This document shows, piece after piece, positions 42,649 through 55,547 of a stretch of DNA of 64,000 nucleotides (within the stretch, counting starts at the first letter, position 1; every line of letters starts with the position of its first letter). A program made the position numbers and the translations under genes. The stretch comes from Capsicum annuum (lineage: Eukaryota > Streptophyta > Magnoliopsida > Solanales > Solanaceae): assembly GCF_002878395.1 (NCBI RefSeq), contig NC_061121.1, forward strand, positions 44,811,717-44,875,716, written 5' to 3'. The notes below the pieces were generated by a model that made no database searches, was not told the DNA's origin, and saw only the letters and a program-made list of their open reading frames with translations.

Positions 42649-42714
42649 CCTACCTAACTTCAAAAGGTATTTAGGTCCCGAAGATTATCTTGATTGGAAT
42701 TGGAAGTGTGGAAG
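42649..42714 (+). pseudogene. Element A: gag piece between two insertions
   Basis: Reads PNFKRYLGPEDYLDWNWK in frame with the normal Gypsy gag start of the capsid-like domain (motif E-D-Y-L-D-W). It is bounded on the left by the solo LTR and on the right by element B, and continues after B at 60237. Confidence 0.75.
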
Positions 42715-44862
42715 TGTAACACCCTATAGTCATAACACCTTTTTAATGCATAAAAAATGATCTTTAGGACCCCCGTAGTGATGGTTATTCATGTGTTGAC
42801 ATTGTGGGAGGTATTGGGGATGTTTTAGGACCTCAATATTAAGTAGGCGTTGCAAAGTAGAGCCTAGGTGATGGCTAGGCATTGTATTGCCATCACCTAC
42901 CGCCACTGGAATGGCTAGGCAATGGCCTAGGCGTCGCTCACCTTGTGATAGGTGATGGGAAAGATGCCACCCTCATTATAGCTATGCCATGGTCTAGGCA
43001 CCGTTCACTTAATGGTTAGGCCATGGGCTGCCCGCTACATGGCCAGTGTTTTACGACACAGACGCTCCATTTTTGAGTTATTTCAAGGAAAACAAAGTCT
43101 TTTTACATTCCATCACTATCCCTAAACATCTTTAAATGAAATTAATGTCCCTAAATATGTATTAACACTCTCAAATCCCAAGTTCATATTCCCAAAAATA
43201 CAAGAGGAGAAAAATACCTTAGGGTTTGAAAATTCAAGCTTAAAGGGTTAATTTCTTCCTAATTTCTTTGTCATTAAGGTACGTGGGGCTATCCTAAATC
43301 TTATGGGCATAGGTTTTATGATTTTAACAAGCTTTAAAGTTATATATGTATGTATATGTAATGAGTTTTGAGAAATTGTTTTAAGAGCATGCATCATGAA
43401 TCCAGTTTGATAAAAGTACGTAATTATCATGGGTTTTTCCATAAGATTGATTTATAATCTTTTGCATATTTGATTTGAGTCCAAAGAGTGATTTATGAAT
43501 ATGATTTGTGAAATGCCCTTCCCCATGATGTAATTTATGGACTTTGCATGGTATGAATTGTGAATTATTTTTGAGAGCATGAATTTTAGGCCACTTTTTG
43601 AATGTGATATTAATGTATAACTAAGTGTTGGGGATGCTTTATGAAGGATGATATTTTCTCAAGTATTAAATGCCTCTTGGTCAATTATAATTTATTATTT
43701 CATATGTTGTTAAGAAGGCTATTCTTGTTCTAATAGCTCTCGTGTCCTAATGAAAATAATTCATGAATTAAATAATTGAATTGACCTCTATATGTTTAAG
43801 TCTTGAAAAGAGTGTGTTTACATAAGTGTTCATGTGCTTTTAAAATGAGAACTCTCTTGTGATGTTTAAATCTTTTGAGTGGTCATTTATACATTTTGAA
43901 AATAAAAAGGTCTAAGATTGTGATATGCTATGATATGGCTTGCAAGTCTAGGTATGACGATACCTATTATGAAATTTCCTTAATTAGGAAAGTAAATAAT
44001 GTTTTAAAAGTATGAAGCATGGTTTTAAACAACTAAAAACTGGGCTTAAATAGAGTTAGCTAGTTACTCGATGAAGGCTTGAGTTTAGATAACTCCTAGA
44101 CCAAAATTGTGTTTTGTCGATATGGGTTTTATGTGCTATTCGACAAGTGGTATAGCATGGTATGTTGGTAAGTTGGGCATGCCTTTTCATGAATACCCGA
44201 TCCTTGCGGCAAACATGGATTGGGGGCCTGGCTGGCGGGTTATGGGTGGGATCTACATAGCCTGTGGATTATCATGTATGTAGGGTGACCTATCTAGCTC
44301 AAAAGAAAAATAAATAGTGAGTCATGATTTCAATAAGATGTTTTAATGCTCATTAAATTATGCCGATGTATTTTCTAATGTTTTATGATGACATGTTTTT
44401 ATAAAATGCTCTCACCTATGTTGTATAAAAATGTATTTTCTTTTAGGATTATTCTATGTACCAGTACCTTTGTGTATTGACCCCCTATATTTCAGGTTTT
44501 GCGGTGTAGTCCCAGGGTCTACCTTATCAGTTTAACACTTGGGATATCACAAAAATGGATGAGCCATCCACCTTTCGAAAGGTATTTACTTATATGTTGA
44601 GTCTTTTAGTTTATGGTCCATCCGGGGGCTTTGTCTCGATCTAGATAGTAGTTTTCATTAAAGGCTTCATAGAAGAAAGTTGAGTATTGTATTGTTATAT
44701 TTGTTGAAATAATTTTATTATAAATGTCCCTTGAGTTTTCATCATATATTCCGTACTTTAATTATGTATGGATTATACTTATGGTAGAATGCTAAGAGGT
44801 CTCTTGGGCCTTTATGGTTTGGGATTCCCGCCGCGGACAGGGCCTCGGCTCGAGTCATGAAA
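42715..44862 (+). mobile_element. Element B: 5' LTR (Gypsy)
   Basis: Starts TGTAACACCC and ends near 44862 (GAGTCATGAAA), just before a primer site. It aligns along its length with 48512-48755 plus 58355-60236, the 3' LTR that was split by element C. The two differ by roughly one base in seven over the first 150, so insertion is old. Repeated ATGGCTAGGC/CATGGGCTAGGC words lie at 42870-43040. Short open frames are not genes. Confidence 0.9.
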
Positions 44863-44866
44863 AGCT

Positions 44867-44879
44867 TGATATCAGAGCA
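44867..44879 (+). other. Element B primer-binding site
   Basis: TGATATCAGAGCA is one base off the plant initiator tRNA-Met complement TGGTATCAGAGCA, four bases after the LTR end. Confidence 0.75.
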
Positions 44880-47800
44880 TAGTTCATGGTCCCATGATAT
44901 TTATGAAGCTGTGTCTAGTAGTGTCTTACTTATGGGTGTGTTGTGCACCACACTTATAATCAGGAGGCTACTGGGCATTTAAGAGATGTTTCCATTCCTT
45001 CATACTCTTGATCATTCCATTATGATGTCCATATTGAAGTTATCCAAATTTCTTCTTTATTCAGATTTTATTAACTATGTCTCATTGTCGAGGCAGTTCA
45101 AGCTTAAGGGCTTAGAGTGTAAATAATGCAATCCTTTCTGATTGAGTTGTCCGTGAAATTATATTATAGCATGAGGACTTAAGAGGAGTCCATTAGTTTT
45201 TCAAAGAGTATTAATTTGAATGTATACCTCTATCATAATAAAATTATGCTTTTCATCCTGAGGTACAAGGTGTATTCAATTCCTTTCAGAATCATTATGG
45301 CAGATTGTTATGCTTAAGAGTAGAGATATGTAGCAGAATGATGGAATAATATTTCAACCCGAGTAGTAGTATATGATAAGGTGTCGTGACTTACTGGTAG
45401 TAAGATGGTCCAAAAGTTAGTAATAGTCACAAGTTTAGAAGTCAGAGTGAAGGTGACTTTTGCATAAAAAAGCTAGTTTTCATTGTATAATCTTTGATTG
45501 AGGGATAGGTTTCCATTTTATAGTGATGGACTAATGTTGTAGAAAGATTTGTAGATTCTATGGTAGTTTGTGAAGGAAGTGATTGGCTATGATTGTTATT
45601 TATTCAAAATAAGGAAGGAGCTCAGAGTGGATAGTTATGGTGTTTGTCAAAATCATTTATAAGTGTTAAATGGAAAGGAGTAGATCAATCAATAAGTTAT
45701 GGGTAGAAGCTCATTAGTGTTTATGGAATTTGAAGATAGTGGGAATATATGTATAGGTAAGTAAAATATGATGTGAGAAAGTATAATATGTTGATAAGGT
45801 TGTAATGGATTATATTATAAGATTAAGATCGACTATCCTTATTATGTGACTTTACCTCCTTGATTTTATTTTCTCTAGTAGTTGTAAACTAGTACTTCAT
45901 GTGAGAAGGTATGTAGTAGATTTTGAGAGGTAGTCGTAATGTCGTGTAGAGGATGAATTTGTAGGCCATAGTTAAGTGAAATAAGAGACATAGGTTGATA
46001 TTTCTATTCGATTGATTAATATAGTATATGGCATGCTTCATATGATAGGCGTTGTTAGACAATAAACTTGAACTTTTGATGTAGATTGTGGTAGTGGGAA
46101 TAGTAGCTTAAGGTTAATGATTCATGGTTTGTGGGATTAAGTAGTAGGCTTGATTTGATGTGTGCAATAGCCGAGGTTGGTAACTTGCGGAATAAGGAGT
46201 GGATTATTGTGATAGATATATATGAGGACTAGGGTAAAATGATGAATTGTGGTTGAGTCATTAATGGGGTAAGGGCATAAGTATATAAAGACAAAATGAT
46301 GAATTGTGGATGAGTCATTAAGGGGGTAAGGGCATAAGAAAATAAGGATAGGTTGAACCCCCAGGTAGTATGTTGTTAGATAAGGTTTTATATGTATAAG
46401 TGTCTTGTGTACCTATTTTATGTTCTTGAATTTTGTAGTATGGAGAAGTCTGGGGAGTTGTTGTATAGTGTTCATTAAAGTTGAATGGAGAAAATATAGG
46501 TAGGTAATATGCACCCATGGTATAGTTTTACAATTTTTGTTAAGTTGTAAGTTATGTGATTAGAGGTGTAATGCTAATATTTTAAGGAGTTAAATATGAA
46601 GTGTTAAGTGTTTAGAAGCATAGATGTCCATGCCCATGATAATGTTAGTCATAAGTCGATGACTTTGAGGGTTGGAGAAAGTTATGATTAGTGTCCCTGA
46701 AGTGGGTGTCCTAGAAAAAATTAAGTGTATTTACATTAAAATTATTGAAGGGGTCTAGTATTTATGTGCATGATGATACCCCCATTGTGTTGAGAGTTGT
46801 TGTTGAAGATTTGATAAGGGGATATGTCCTCAAGTCTAGGATTGTGACTTTGATCTAAGCAGGAGATGGTGAATTAAGACAGTCCCCTGAATTTTCTAAT
46901 GGTGATAAGTTTTAGGGAAGAGTCATGATAAATCTATTGCTATCCAAGCAAACTCCTCCTACTTCAATTTAAGAGGTCATTCCACCGATGTCTTATGTAT
47001 ACAAGTACTGCCTATATCTAAGGTTTGAGTTCTGTATGTAAGTCATGTCATGTTTTGACTTCCAAACTAGAAACAATGATGTCTCATTAAGACCAGTATT
47101 TCATATATTCAATCTCTATGTTATGATGTTTATGATCCATAAATTCGTGTCCCAAATCATGCTTGGTTCTAAGGAACTATGTTTTTATATTTTACTGATT
47201 CATTTTATGTCGGGATTAGCCAAAATGATAAAGTTTATGCTAACTCATGACAATCTCAGCTCTGAAAATAAGAAGCAATAGCTTTAAGTATAAATCCCTA
47301 TCTCAATCGATTGACTTCAGGAATTCCGATCATATGTTATACAAATCATGATGTAAGTGCTCATGTTTCTCACTATGGTCTATCATAAGAACTCATGTTG
47401 TGTTGTGTTTATGCCGAATGACTCTTTACTTAAGATCTAGACACTAAATATATGAAGCACTTTATGTCTATTATTTCTTATCTCCACCTCATGTCCCACC
47501 TTGAATAATGCAATAGGTATATATTATAAGCGAATAGTGTTACTCCCTTTCAAGATGCTTATGCTCGGGTCCCTCAATGACTCTCCAGATATTAGTATGA
47601 TAGTGGTTGTGGAAGCCCAGTAATATTTTAAGTAGGGAAGGAGATGCCCTTGAAGGTGAAAATTTTAATGTGATATCTTTAGCTAAGGTTATAGATGAAT
47701 GTGGAAAGAAAGAGATGAACTTATGTTATGTGAAATAGTAGAAAGGAGATATGTGGCAAAAATCTTTGTGAGAGTGATTGAAATTGTTGGACTTAGTGGG

Positions 47801-48511
47801 GAGATCCATGAAGTGGGTGTAGTAATGATAGGCTTGAGTGTTGTGATTGATGAAAATACAAACCAATGTGCTATGTAGTAAGTACTCCTAGAATTAAAAC
47901 CCAAGGGTTTTTGATGGTAGTGATAAGGTGAAGTGATATTCTTAAAGGGATGTAAAGTATGGGTTCCCATAGCTTAAGCTAGCACCTCTTTTCTCCGAGT
48001 TAGGCTCCAACATAAAAGTATTATGCAGCGGGACTCAAACTCTTGTGGTTAGATGTATGATGGTAAAAATGTAAGATGGAAAGGATGAAGTATGTTATTT
48101 ATTTATTATTTAGGGCATAGTCGAGTAGTGTCTCTAAGTGTAAGGTCCATTCATTTTAAATTGTACGGGGGAGAATGCTTCTATTTCAATCTCCCGTAAA
48201 ATCTTATTTCATGATTAGTACTGATGTGAATCAATCCTATGATCACCAAATAAACTCATGCCTTATGTCATGATGATCATGATCACTAGAAATTATGTGC
48301 AAAGTCATCTCTATGTCAACCTTTATCATCTTGCGCTTCGTGCTTATATGATTCATTAAGGGTTTATCATGAAGCTCTTTTGATGCCTTTGCATATTTTG
48401 TTGAGGAAAAGAAAATGTTAAATGTGAGGTTACATTCCTTACTTCATACTTTTAGAGCTTCAACAAGATCTTACCTATCATTTGAGGATGAAAGATCCCA
48501 AGGGGAGATAA
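44880..48511 (+). mobile_element. Element B: internal region without pol (LARD-like)
   Basis: About 3.6 kb. A trace of a gag start may lie near 45079 (ATGTCTCATTGTCGAGGCAG), but stops follow at once. No protease, RT, RNase H or integrase motif is visible in any frame, so B resembles the large non-autonomous LTR elements (LARDs) that depend on proteins from relatives. It ends in the polypurine tract AAGGGGAGATAA (48500-48511). The part 46635-47370 recurs at 62048-62785. Open frames at 46318 (-), 47045 (+) and 47689 (-) show no domains. Confidence 0.75.
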
Positions 48512-48755
48512 TGTAACACCTCATAGTTGTAACACTCTTTTAATGTTTCAAAAATGACCTTTAGGACCCCTGTAGTGATGGTAGATCATGTTTTGACATT
48601 TTGGGAGGTGTTGGGGGTGTTTTAGGACCTCAAAACCAAGTAGGTGTCACAAAGTAGAGCCTAGGCATTGGATAGGATCCGCATTGCCATCGCCTACTGC
48701 CACTAGAATGGCTAGGTGATGGCCACCTGCTACCTTATGCTAGGCGATGGGCAAG
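48512..48755 (+). mobile_element. Element B: 3' LTR, left piece
   Basis: Starts TGTAACACCTC directly after the polypurine tract and matches the first ~245 bases of the 5' LTR. It is cut by element C, and ends with GCAAG (48751-48755), C's target-site duplication. It continues at 58355. Confidence 0.9.
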
Positions 48756-51518
48756 TGTAATATCCCGTACTTCTACCTAGCCTAAATTCATCCCAAAGAT
48801 GTCAAAGACATGGTTTAAAGATGAATACAATTTTATATATGTGAAATTTTCATGATTTTCACTTTTTGCTGTGTGGAAAATTGAATAAGCTTTCCATCGA
48901 TACCAAATTTGACCAAATCCGATACCTGGGCAAAGAGTTAGAGCCATTTTAGTAAGACAGTGTGCCACTTGAGCCATCAACGCATCGCTGAGCATGCCAA
49001 AATGGCAATCGTTAAATCCAGTGAGCCTCAACAATTATGGTGCATCACGCCAAGGATCAAATTCAGAATTGTCCCTTTCCAGTGTCTCAACGCTATATCA
49101 TCGCATCGCGGTGAGCTTCCAGGTCCCATCCAGTATTGCAATTTGATTAAACTGCATCGCGCCCCAATGCAATTTCACAATAGTCATTTTCCAGAGACAT
49201 GATGCGATAGCGCTGTGTCGCGCCAGGTGCCCAAATTGGGTCTTCAGTGACAAAAAATAAAAACTTTCTAAGGGCAATTAGGTCTTTTTCCATGACTCAG
49301 ATCAGCCTTTAACCACGAAATTAAGCCCTAAACCCTATTATTTCATTTTTCCTCACTTTCTCTCAAGAACAAAATCCTTCTCTCTCAAGATGCAAAAACC
49401 CTATCTAAAGAAATCCATTCAAGAACTCCAATAACCTTCAAGGTTTCCTTTCTCAGGTATGTATAGTGTTCATTGATGGATTTATTTCGTCGATGAAGCC
49501 CAAGAATCAAGTTTTAAACTATGAATTATGATATTCATGCTATGTTTTGATTATGTTCATAAGGTGGTTGTTGTTGTATGATTCCCAAGTTGGAATCTTT
49601 ATGTGTTTCTATGAATGTTAGCTTGTGAGTTGAAAACCATGAATTTTAGTTGGTTATGATATGTTAATTTGATGATTATGCCATGCCCTATGTCATGCAC
49701 CCTAAGTGTTTGACAAAATGCCTTAGAGACTAGAAATTATGTAATATGACTCAATTGTGACTTGATGAAGGATTCATGTTTTACCCTTATGTTCAAATGA
49801 TTCCCGTGCTATTAATGTGCAATGTAGATGTTTGTTAGAATACTCATTAGAGTACGAAATTATGACATTGAGTATATGCATTCCTACCATGTACAAGATT
49901 ATGATAACCATGTACTTTATGAAATACCCAACTTATTGTATTATGGATTGTTGATGTTGGTCGTGTATTCAAGAATGTCATGCCTTGTCAGTTTCCTTCT
50001 ATCGAGTCCTAGGGGTACTTGTACCGGACAATTTAGCTGTGTGCCTAAAGCCAGTGTTAGTTTCCACATTACTCTCAGTCAAGCCACGATTAATAGAATT
50101 CAGTCAGTCACATGACTCAGGAAAACTTAGTAAATTCAGTATCAGTCTAGTACTTGGTTATCTCAGTAATCTTAGTAATCTCAGTAATCCAGTAATCTCA
50201 GTACTAAAAAATCTTAGCAATCTCAGTCAGTTATCACATCTCAGTAGTATTTCTTCAGTCAATGGAATCTAGTGAACTCAGTTCAGTCCAGTTAGTCAGT
50301 ACAATTAGTAATAAATCAGTCCATTCCAGTTTAGTATTTATTCAGATGGGAGTAGGATTCAGCACCGAGTGAACCCAAGGATGGGAACACATACTGTCAG
50401 CAGAGGGTGTGATTCTTAGAAGCAATCTTTGCATTCCAGAACTATGTAGCCAGGATAGGTTGAGACACCAACAGTGTCAGTTGAGGTTTGATGAGATGGA
50501 TTAACACTATTAGATGAGGGTCCCACTATTCTCCTTTGGGGACACTGTCAGATAAGGGTCACTCATATCTTGTCCTTACCAGTGGCGCGGTATTGACACC
50601 ATTCTAATTGGGGTTATAGATTGGACCCCAACTCAGCTATAATAGCTTATTAGGGGAGTATCAGTTAGATGAATTCTCCCACAGTTTCAGTTACAGAATT
50701 AGGACCGTCAGATACAGTCACTCAATCTCAGTAATAGAACTCAGATAGTTCTTCAGATATCAGGACTGTCAGATACAGTCACTCAGTACAGTATGGAACT
50801 CAACTAGTTTTATTAGAATCTAGACTGTCAGATACAGCCACTCAGTATCTGCTATCTCAGTTATTAGTAGTTCATGTTATTAGTCTTCAGTCTCAGTCGT
50901 CAGTAGTCAGTATTACTATGTATTCAGTTTCAATTGCTTATCCATGCATGTATTCTCACATTCATATTATATAGTCAGTTAGTATTTTTTATGCATATGA
51001 ACCCTTTGTATTCATCCTACTCACTTTCATACCAGTACATTCAATCGTGCTGATACATTTGTGCTATGGTGTTTTTATACCATCGGTTTAGAAGCACGAG
51101 CTCCAGAGCATCAGTAGCATTCCAATTTCAACAGTCAGAGTCAGTAGTGAGTCCTCCTCATTTGAGGATGTTATTATTTAATTATTTTATTCTTTTAGTA
51201 CTTAGTTTATTTTAGTAGTTCAGAGTTAGTTAGGGACATATCCCATCCACTCCACAATTTTCAGACAGTTTAGAGGCTTTTAGACTACAGTATGTTCAAA
51301 TAGTTTATTTTAGTTTTGGGTATTTCTATACCTTGTTCAGATATTAGTTTATCAGACATGTTGCATTTTTGAACCTTATGGCCTTACAGCTTATAATCCA
51401 TATTTATACAGTACATCATGCAGTGCTTAGTTACAGATATTAGTCATAGGTTAGCTTGTGGTCCTTCGGGGTTACGGGCACCGTGTAGCATTCTGGGTAC
51501 CAGACTCGGGGTGTTACA
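48756..51518 (+). mobile_element. Element C: 5' LTR (Gypsy)
   Basis: 2.76 kb from TGTAATATCCCG to GGGGTGTTACA. Aligns with 55548-58349; the first 200 bases differ at roughly one position in nine, so C is also old. It contains a tandem CTCAGTAAT-type repeat (about 50155-50265) and repeats of GACTGTCAGATACAGTCACTC (about 50705, 50765, 50825). Open frames inside (48960, 49828, 49985) are translations of these repeats and are not genes. Confidence 0.95.
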
Positions 51519-51522
51519 AACT

Positions 51523-51535
51523 TGGTATCAGAGCC
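51523..51535 (+). other. Element C primer-binding site
   Basis: TGGTATCAGAGCC, an exact match for 12 bases to the complement of plant initiator tRNA-Met, four bases inside the LTR end. First-strand synthesis of the element starts here. Confidence 0.95.
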
Positions 51536-51741
51536 TATGGTTCAACAGTGTCCTAGGAAGTCTAAAAGGCTGTATCTAGTATAGTCTTGTGCATGGGTGT
51601 GTTGTGCACCAAACTTATGGACAAGAGGTTATGAGATGTTTTAGGAATAGTTTCCTTTCTTTCAGTAATCCAGTCGTGCGAGTGAGCATGAGATCCATTT
51701 AAATTATCAATCTAATCCCTTCCTTCCATTCCGTTACAGAG

Positions 51742-52848
51742 CATGCCTCTAAAGAGGACTCAGGGAAGAGAAACAGAAAATCAGACTACCTCTCATCCCG
51801 TTCAGGCAGATCCCCTGGACGAATTGTTTCTCATGTAGAGTTCAGATCCATATTCACCACTATTGCTAATTTAGTTGTTGCTCAGAATGAACGGCCAACT
51901 GCTATTCCACCTAATCCAGTGGCCAATACTACTGCAGCCAGGATTTGGGACTTTACCCGAATGATTTCTCCATCATTTTTCGGGTCTAAGTTATACAAGG
52001 ACCCTAAGAAATTCCTTGATCAGGTTCATAAGGTAATATATATCATAGGGGTTACCGTTAGTGGGAGTGATGAGCTAGTTACATATTAGTTGTAGGATGT
52101 GGCTGACATATGGTTTAAGTAATGAAAAGCAGAGGGGGGTACAGATGTAGGGCCCATAGAATGGGAGGAGTTTGCCACTGCTTTTTAAGATAGATTCTTT
52201 CCCCTAGAACTGAGAGAAGCTAAGGTGTTAGAGTTTATCAACCTCAGGCAGGGTAACATGATAGTGAAAGAGTATTCTCTTAAGTTTACTCAACTAGCTA
52301 GATATGCTCCTCATGTGGTGGCAGATAGCAGAGCTAAGATGAGTAAGTTTGTTTTAGGGGTGAATGATAGTGTAGTTAAGGAGTGCAGGACTGTGATATT
52401 GATTAGTGAGATGGACATAGCTAGGCTTATGATCCATGCTCAGATGATAGAGGAGAAGAAGATTAAGGAGAGGGAAAAGCAGAATAAGAGAGCTAGAACA
52501 GGTAGCTTCAATTTCAATCAGCCTAAGTTGGAGGGTGGTAACCGTTCTCAGTTTCTCCCAAAGCCATCCATTCCATCTCCTTCCTCAGCATGTGCTCTAG
52601 TTCCTAAGTTCAGGGAGGGTAAAAAAAATAGGGCGCCAGGCTCTCAATCGCAGGTCAATATTAGCAATGCCCGAACTAATCCTCTTTGCCAGACTTATGG
52701 TAAGAACCATAAGGGTATTTGCAGAGCTGGCAGTGATGTGTGTTTCAGATATGGTAAGCTAGGCCATAGATTCAGAGATTTTCCTCAGTCAGGCTTTCAG
52801 GGTCAGCATAACCGTTCTTCTGCTCAGTCCAATCGCCCAAATCAGTGA
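51742..52848 (+). pseudogene. Element C: gag, broken
   Basis: Begins MPLKRTQGRETENQ at ATG 51742, meets TAG at about 51835-51837, and is shifted. The capsid-like part with motifs SPSFFGSKLYKDPKKFLD and EWEEFATAF follows with stops. A 207-codon open piece (52225-52848) holds MIVKEYSLKFTQLARYAP. It ends with a damaged zinc knuckle (CFRYGKLGHRFRDFP) in which the second and fourth ligands are replaced by Tyr and Phe. Normal order for a Ty3/Gypsy gag. Not functional. Confidence 0.9.
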
Positions 52849-53160
52849 GGTGCCACTTCCAGTGCTTTTAGAGGGCAGTGCCCAAATAGGCTTTATGCAA
52901 TTTAGTCTAGACAAGATCGGGAAAGTTCTCCTGATGCACAGCCACTGGTACGTTACAAGTTTACCATTTACATATTTATACACCTTCAGATTCATAAGCT
53001 TCTTTTCTTCTGTAACTCTTTGCATAATAGTCGAATTTAAGGTCAGACTAAATATTAACAGGACCTCTCTCAGTCTTCACCCATCGGGTTAGTCTATCAT
53101 AAATAGACAGGTATATAGGGACTACGATCAAGATATCCCAGAAATATCAGGATTTCAGAT
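52849..53160 (+). pseudogene. Element C: protease start, decayed
   Basis: In shifting frames there are traces of the gag-protease link (GATSSAFRGQCPNRLYA), then LYTFRFIS and SVTLCIIVEFKV, which line up with the aspartic-protease region of Gypsy elements. The catalytic D-S-G triad is lost. The coding sequence stops abruptly at about 53160. Confidence 0.45.
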
Positions 53161-54680
53161 TCTAGTAGTAATACAGTATGTGTAGGAAATCAATAAAGGA
53201 AGGTGATTCCCAACTCAGTCTAACCTCAGTGCAAAGTTTTGTACTACAGTCACCATGATACTTATGTAAGCTCCACGTCTCAATTCCATGAACACAACTT
53301 GTATTCACACACTTTCCATAGAATCATGTGCATTTCCAATTTCTAATATAGGGAGTTCTAGTTCACTCAGTGTTATGAATCACAAGTACAAAAATTTTAG
53401 ACTCAGGTCATGCAGCTCATAACTCATACACTCATGTCACGATTTACCGTGTGCTTAGCTCACATGATTCATGCTTCCCTCATAATGATCAGCCAAACTC
53501 AGATTATGTCATGTATACCCCTAGTTTAGATCCCTCGGTGAATCTGTTGTGATGATGTTCTATTCCTTGAGTCTTAGTTATAGCATTAGTTTAGTAATCA
53601 ATTTTAGTAAAGGACTCAGATAGTCCTACAGGACCGTGGCTTTCAGTTATCAGTTACTTAGCCATCAGAATTTAGTACTTCAGTACCAGTCTAAACCTCA
53701 GTTATTAGAAATCAACATTCAGTCCTGGTTATAATATTAGTTACAGTTACAGACTCAACTACCGTCATAACTACAATTTCATCCCTAGTCATTGTCCAGC
53801 CAGATCAGAAACTTAGTTCACTTTTAGGATTACCCGACCATAGCATATGGCCAACAGTTTCTTAGTTAGTAGTATTTCAGTCCTTCAGATTATAGAGAGT
53901 TTCTGAATCATGTTATATGCGTGGTCTTGCATCCTTAAGATAATACAACTTTCACTCATTTATGCTTAGTTTTCTCATGTTACCCAGTCAATCCTTAACT
54001 TCTATGCGTGATAGTCTGCAGTTTAAGTCCAATTATCCAAACTAATTACCGTTCAGTCTTACATGCCTAGTACTCATCCATCGGTCATTTAGCAGATCAG
54101 ATAAGTCAGTCAGTAGGAATAAGTTTGAACAACCAGTATCTCAGTCCAGCAGTCAGAAGACAAGTTCATGTATTTTCCCATTCTATCCATCTAGTCACAC
54201 TCTCCGAAGTCTCATGAATGTAACCATTCTAAGATGGACCAATCATGTAGTTCCATGTGCAGCTCAGTCCATGTTTCATGTATCAGTCTTAGATTCTAGA
54301 TATACAGTCACGATTCAGTTCGTAGGTACCTTGTGCATCACCTCATTTTTCCTCAACATCTCAATCAAGTTAGCATTCTTCGAGGGACATATTATCCCAA
54401 GGGGGAGATACACTATAACTCTTGAACTTCCATGACCTAGACACTCTATTTTCCTCTTCAAGTACTGAATCTAGTTTAGAGTAGTGGGTAACCATAGGTT
54501 GACCCTCTAGCTCCAATCTCGGCCGTAAGCCATGTACTCAATGGCTCAGTTCAGCTCATGATGCTCAGTCTATTATACACGTCACATACTCAGTCATATT
54601 CTTATGTTATGGTTCAATTACGTTCACTAAAGATCTCGAGTTGAGATCAGAAAGTTTCGTATATTAAAAAAAAATCTCTC
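53161..54680 (+). other. Element C: non-coding filler in place of RT, RNase H and integrase
   Basis: About 1.5 kb with no recognisable domain, where about 3 kb of pol would be expected. It is full of CAGT/TCAGT words like those in C's LTR. At 54397-54408 AAGGGGGAGATA, preceded by TTCGAGGGACATATTATCCC, looks like a second polypurine tract and 3' coding end of another Gypsy element, which suggests a chimeric origin. Confidence 0.6.
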
Positions 54681-55085
54681 CCATAAAGCAAGTGGAGAAG
54701 TTTAGAAAGAATAGAAAGCTCAGTCCCTGATATGTCGGTCCCTTCAAAATTCTTAGTCACTTTGGCAAAGTAGCTTATGAGCTCGAATTGCCTTCAGATC
54801 TTGCCTCAGTTCATCCAGTGTTCCATGTCTCCTTTCTTAAGAAAGTGCATAGGTGACCCAGTAGTTGTAGTCCCTATTGAGGGTATTGATATTCAGAACA
54901 ATCTCTCTTTCGAAGAGATTCCAGTCGAAATCCTTGACTATCAGACTTGCAGACTGAGGAATAAGAGATCCTTGTAGTCAAAGTTCTTTGGCAGAATTAG
55001 TCCGTTGAGGGAGCTACTTGGGAAACAAAAATAGATATGCAAACCAAGTATCCTCACCTCTTCTCTGCTAATTCAGTCTTAGCCC
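54681..55085 (+). pseudogene. Element C: C-terminal integrase / chromodomain-like tail
   Basis: Reads [19 protein letters not shown], then [20 protein letters not shown], then EEIPVEILDYQTCRLRNK. This is the standard C-terminal end of plant Gypsy integrase (tail with the V-H-P-V-F-H-V-S motif, followed by the V-E-I-L-D region). One stop and a shift after RLRNK break it. Core integrase is absent. Confidence 0.85.
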
Positions 55086-55547
55086 AAGGTAACAACTTTC
55101 CTTATGCTTATTCAGTCTCATGTTCAAATTTCAATTACAAACTTGGTATTTAGTTCCACGCTCAGTTTTCATTTCAAATTTGGTATCTTTACCATTACAT
55201 GTTTAGTCGTATGTTTATGAGTCAATTCAGTCATGTATTCACGCATCTGATATGCATGATCAGCTTATTAGTACTCCCAGCCATGCATTCATGTGTCAGT
55301 TCATCCATGCATTCATGCATCAGATATGCATGTTCAGTATACTCAGCTTATCAGTGATCCCAGTAATGCATTCACAAATCAGTTACTATGCATCAGATAT
55401 GCATGCTCAGAATAAATCTCAGCAAAGCAGTAATGTCAGTCATGTACTCATGTTTCAATTGTTCATGTTTCGTATATACTTTAGCTTATTATTTCTCCCA
55501 TCTCAATCAGTTTCATTCGAGGATGAATGTTTCTAAAGAGGAGATAT
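55086..55547 (+). other. Element C: 3' spacer and polypurine tract
   Basis: Repeats of CATGCATTCATGCATCAG-like phrases occur at about 55240-55410. The polypurine tract AAAGAGGAGATA (about 55534-55546) abuts the 3' LTR and is preceded by TTCGAGGATGAATGTTT, the usual 3' signature of these elements. An open frame at 55252-55536 comes from the repeats. Confidence 0.8.

Noticed and set aside
47689..47970. Minus-strand 93-codon open frame in element B
   Set aside because: Ser/Thr/Ile/His-rich with no motif, antisense to non-coding LARD-like sequence.
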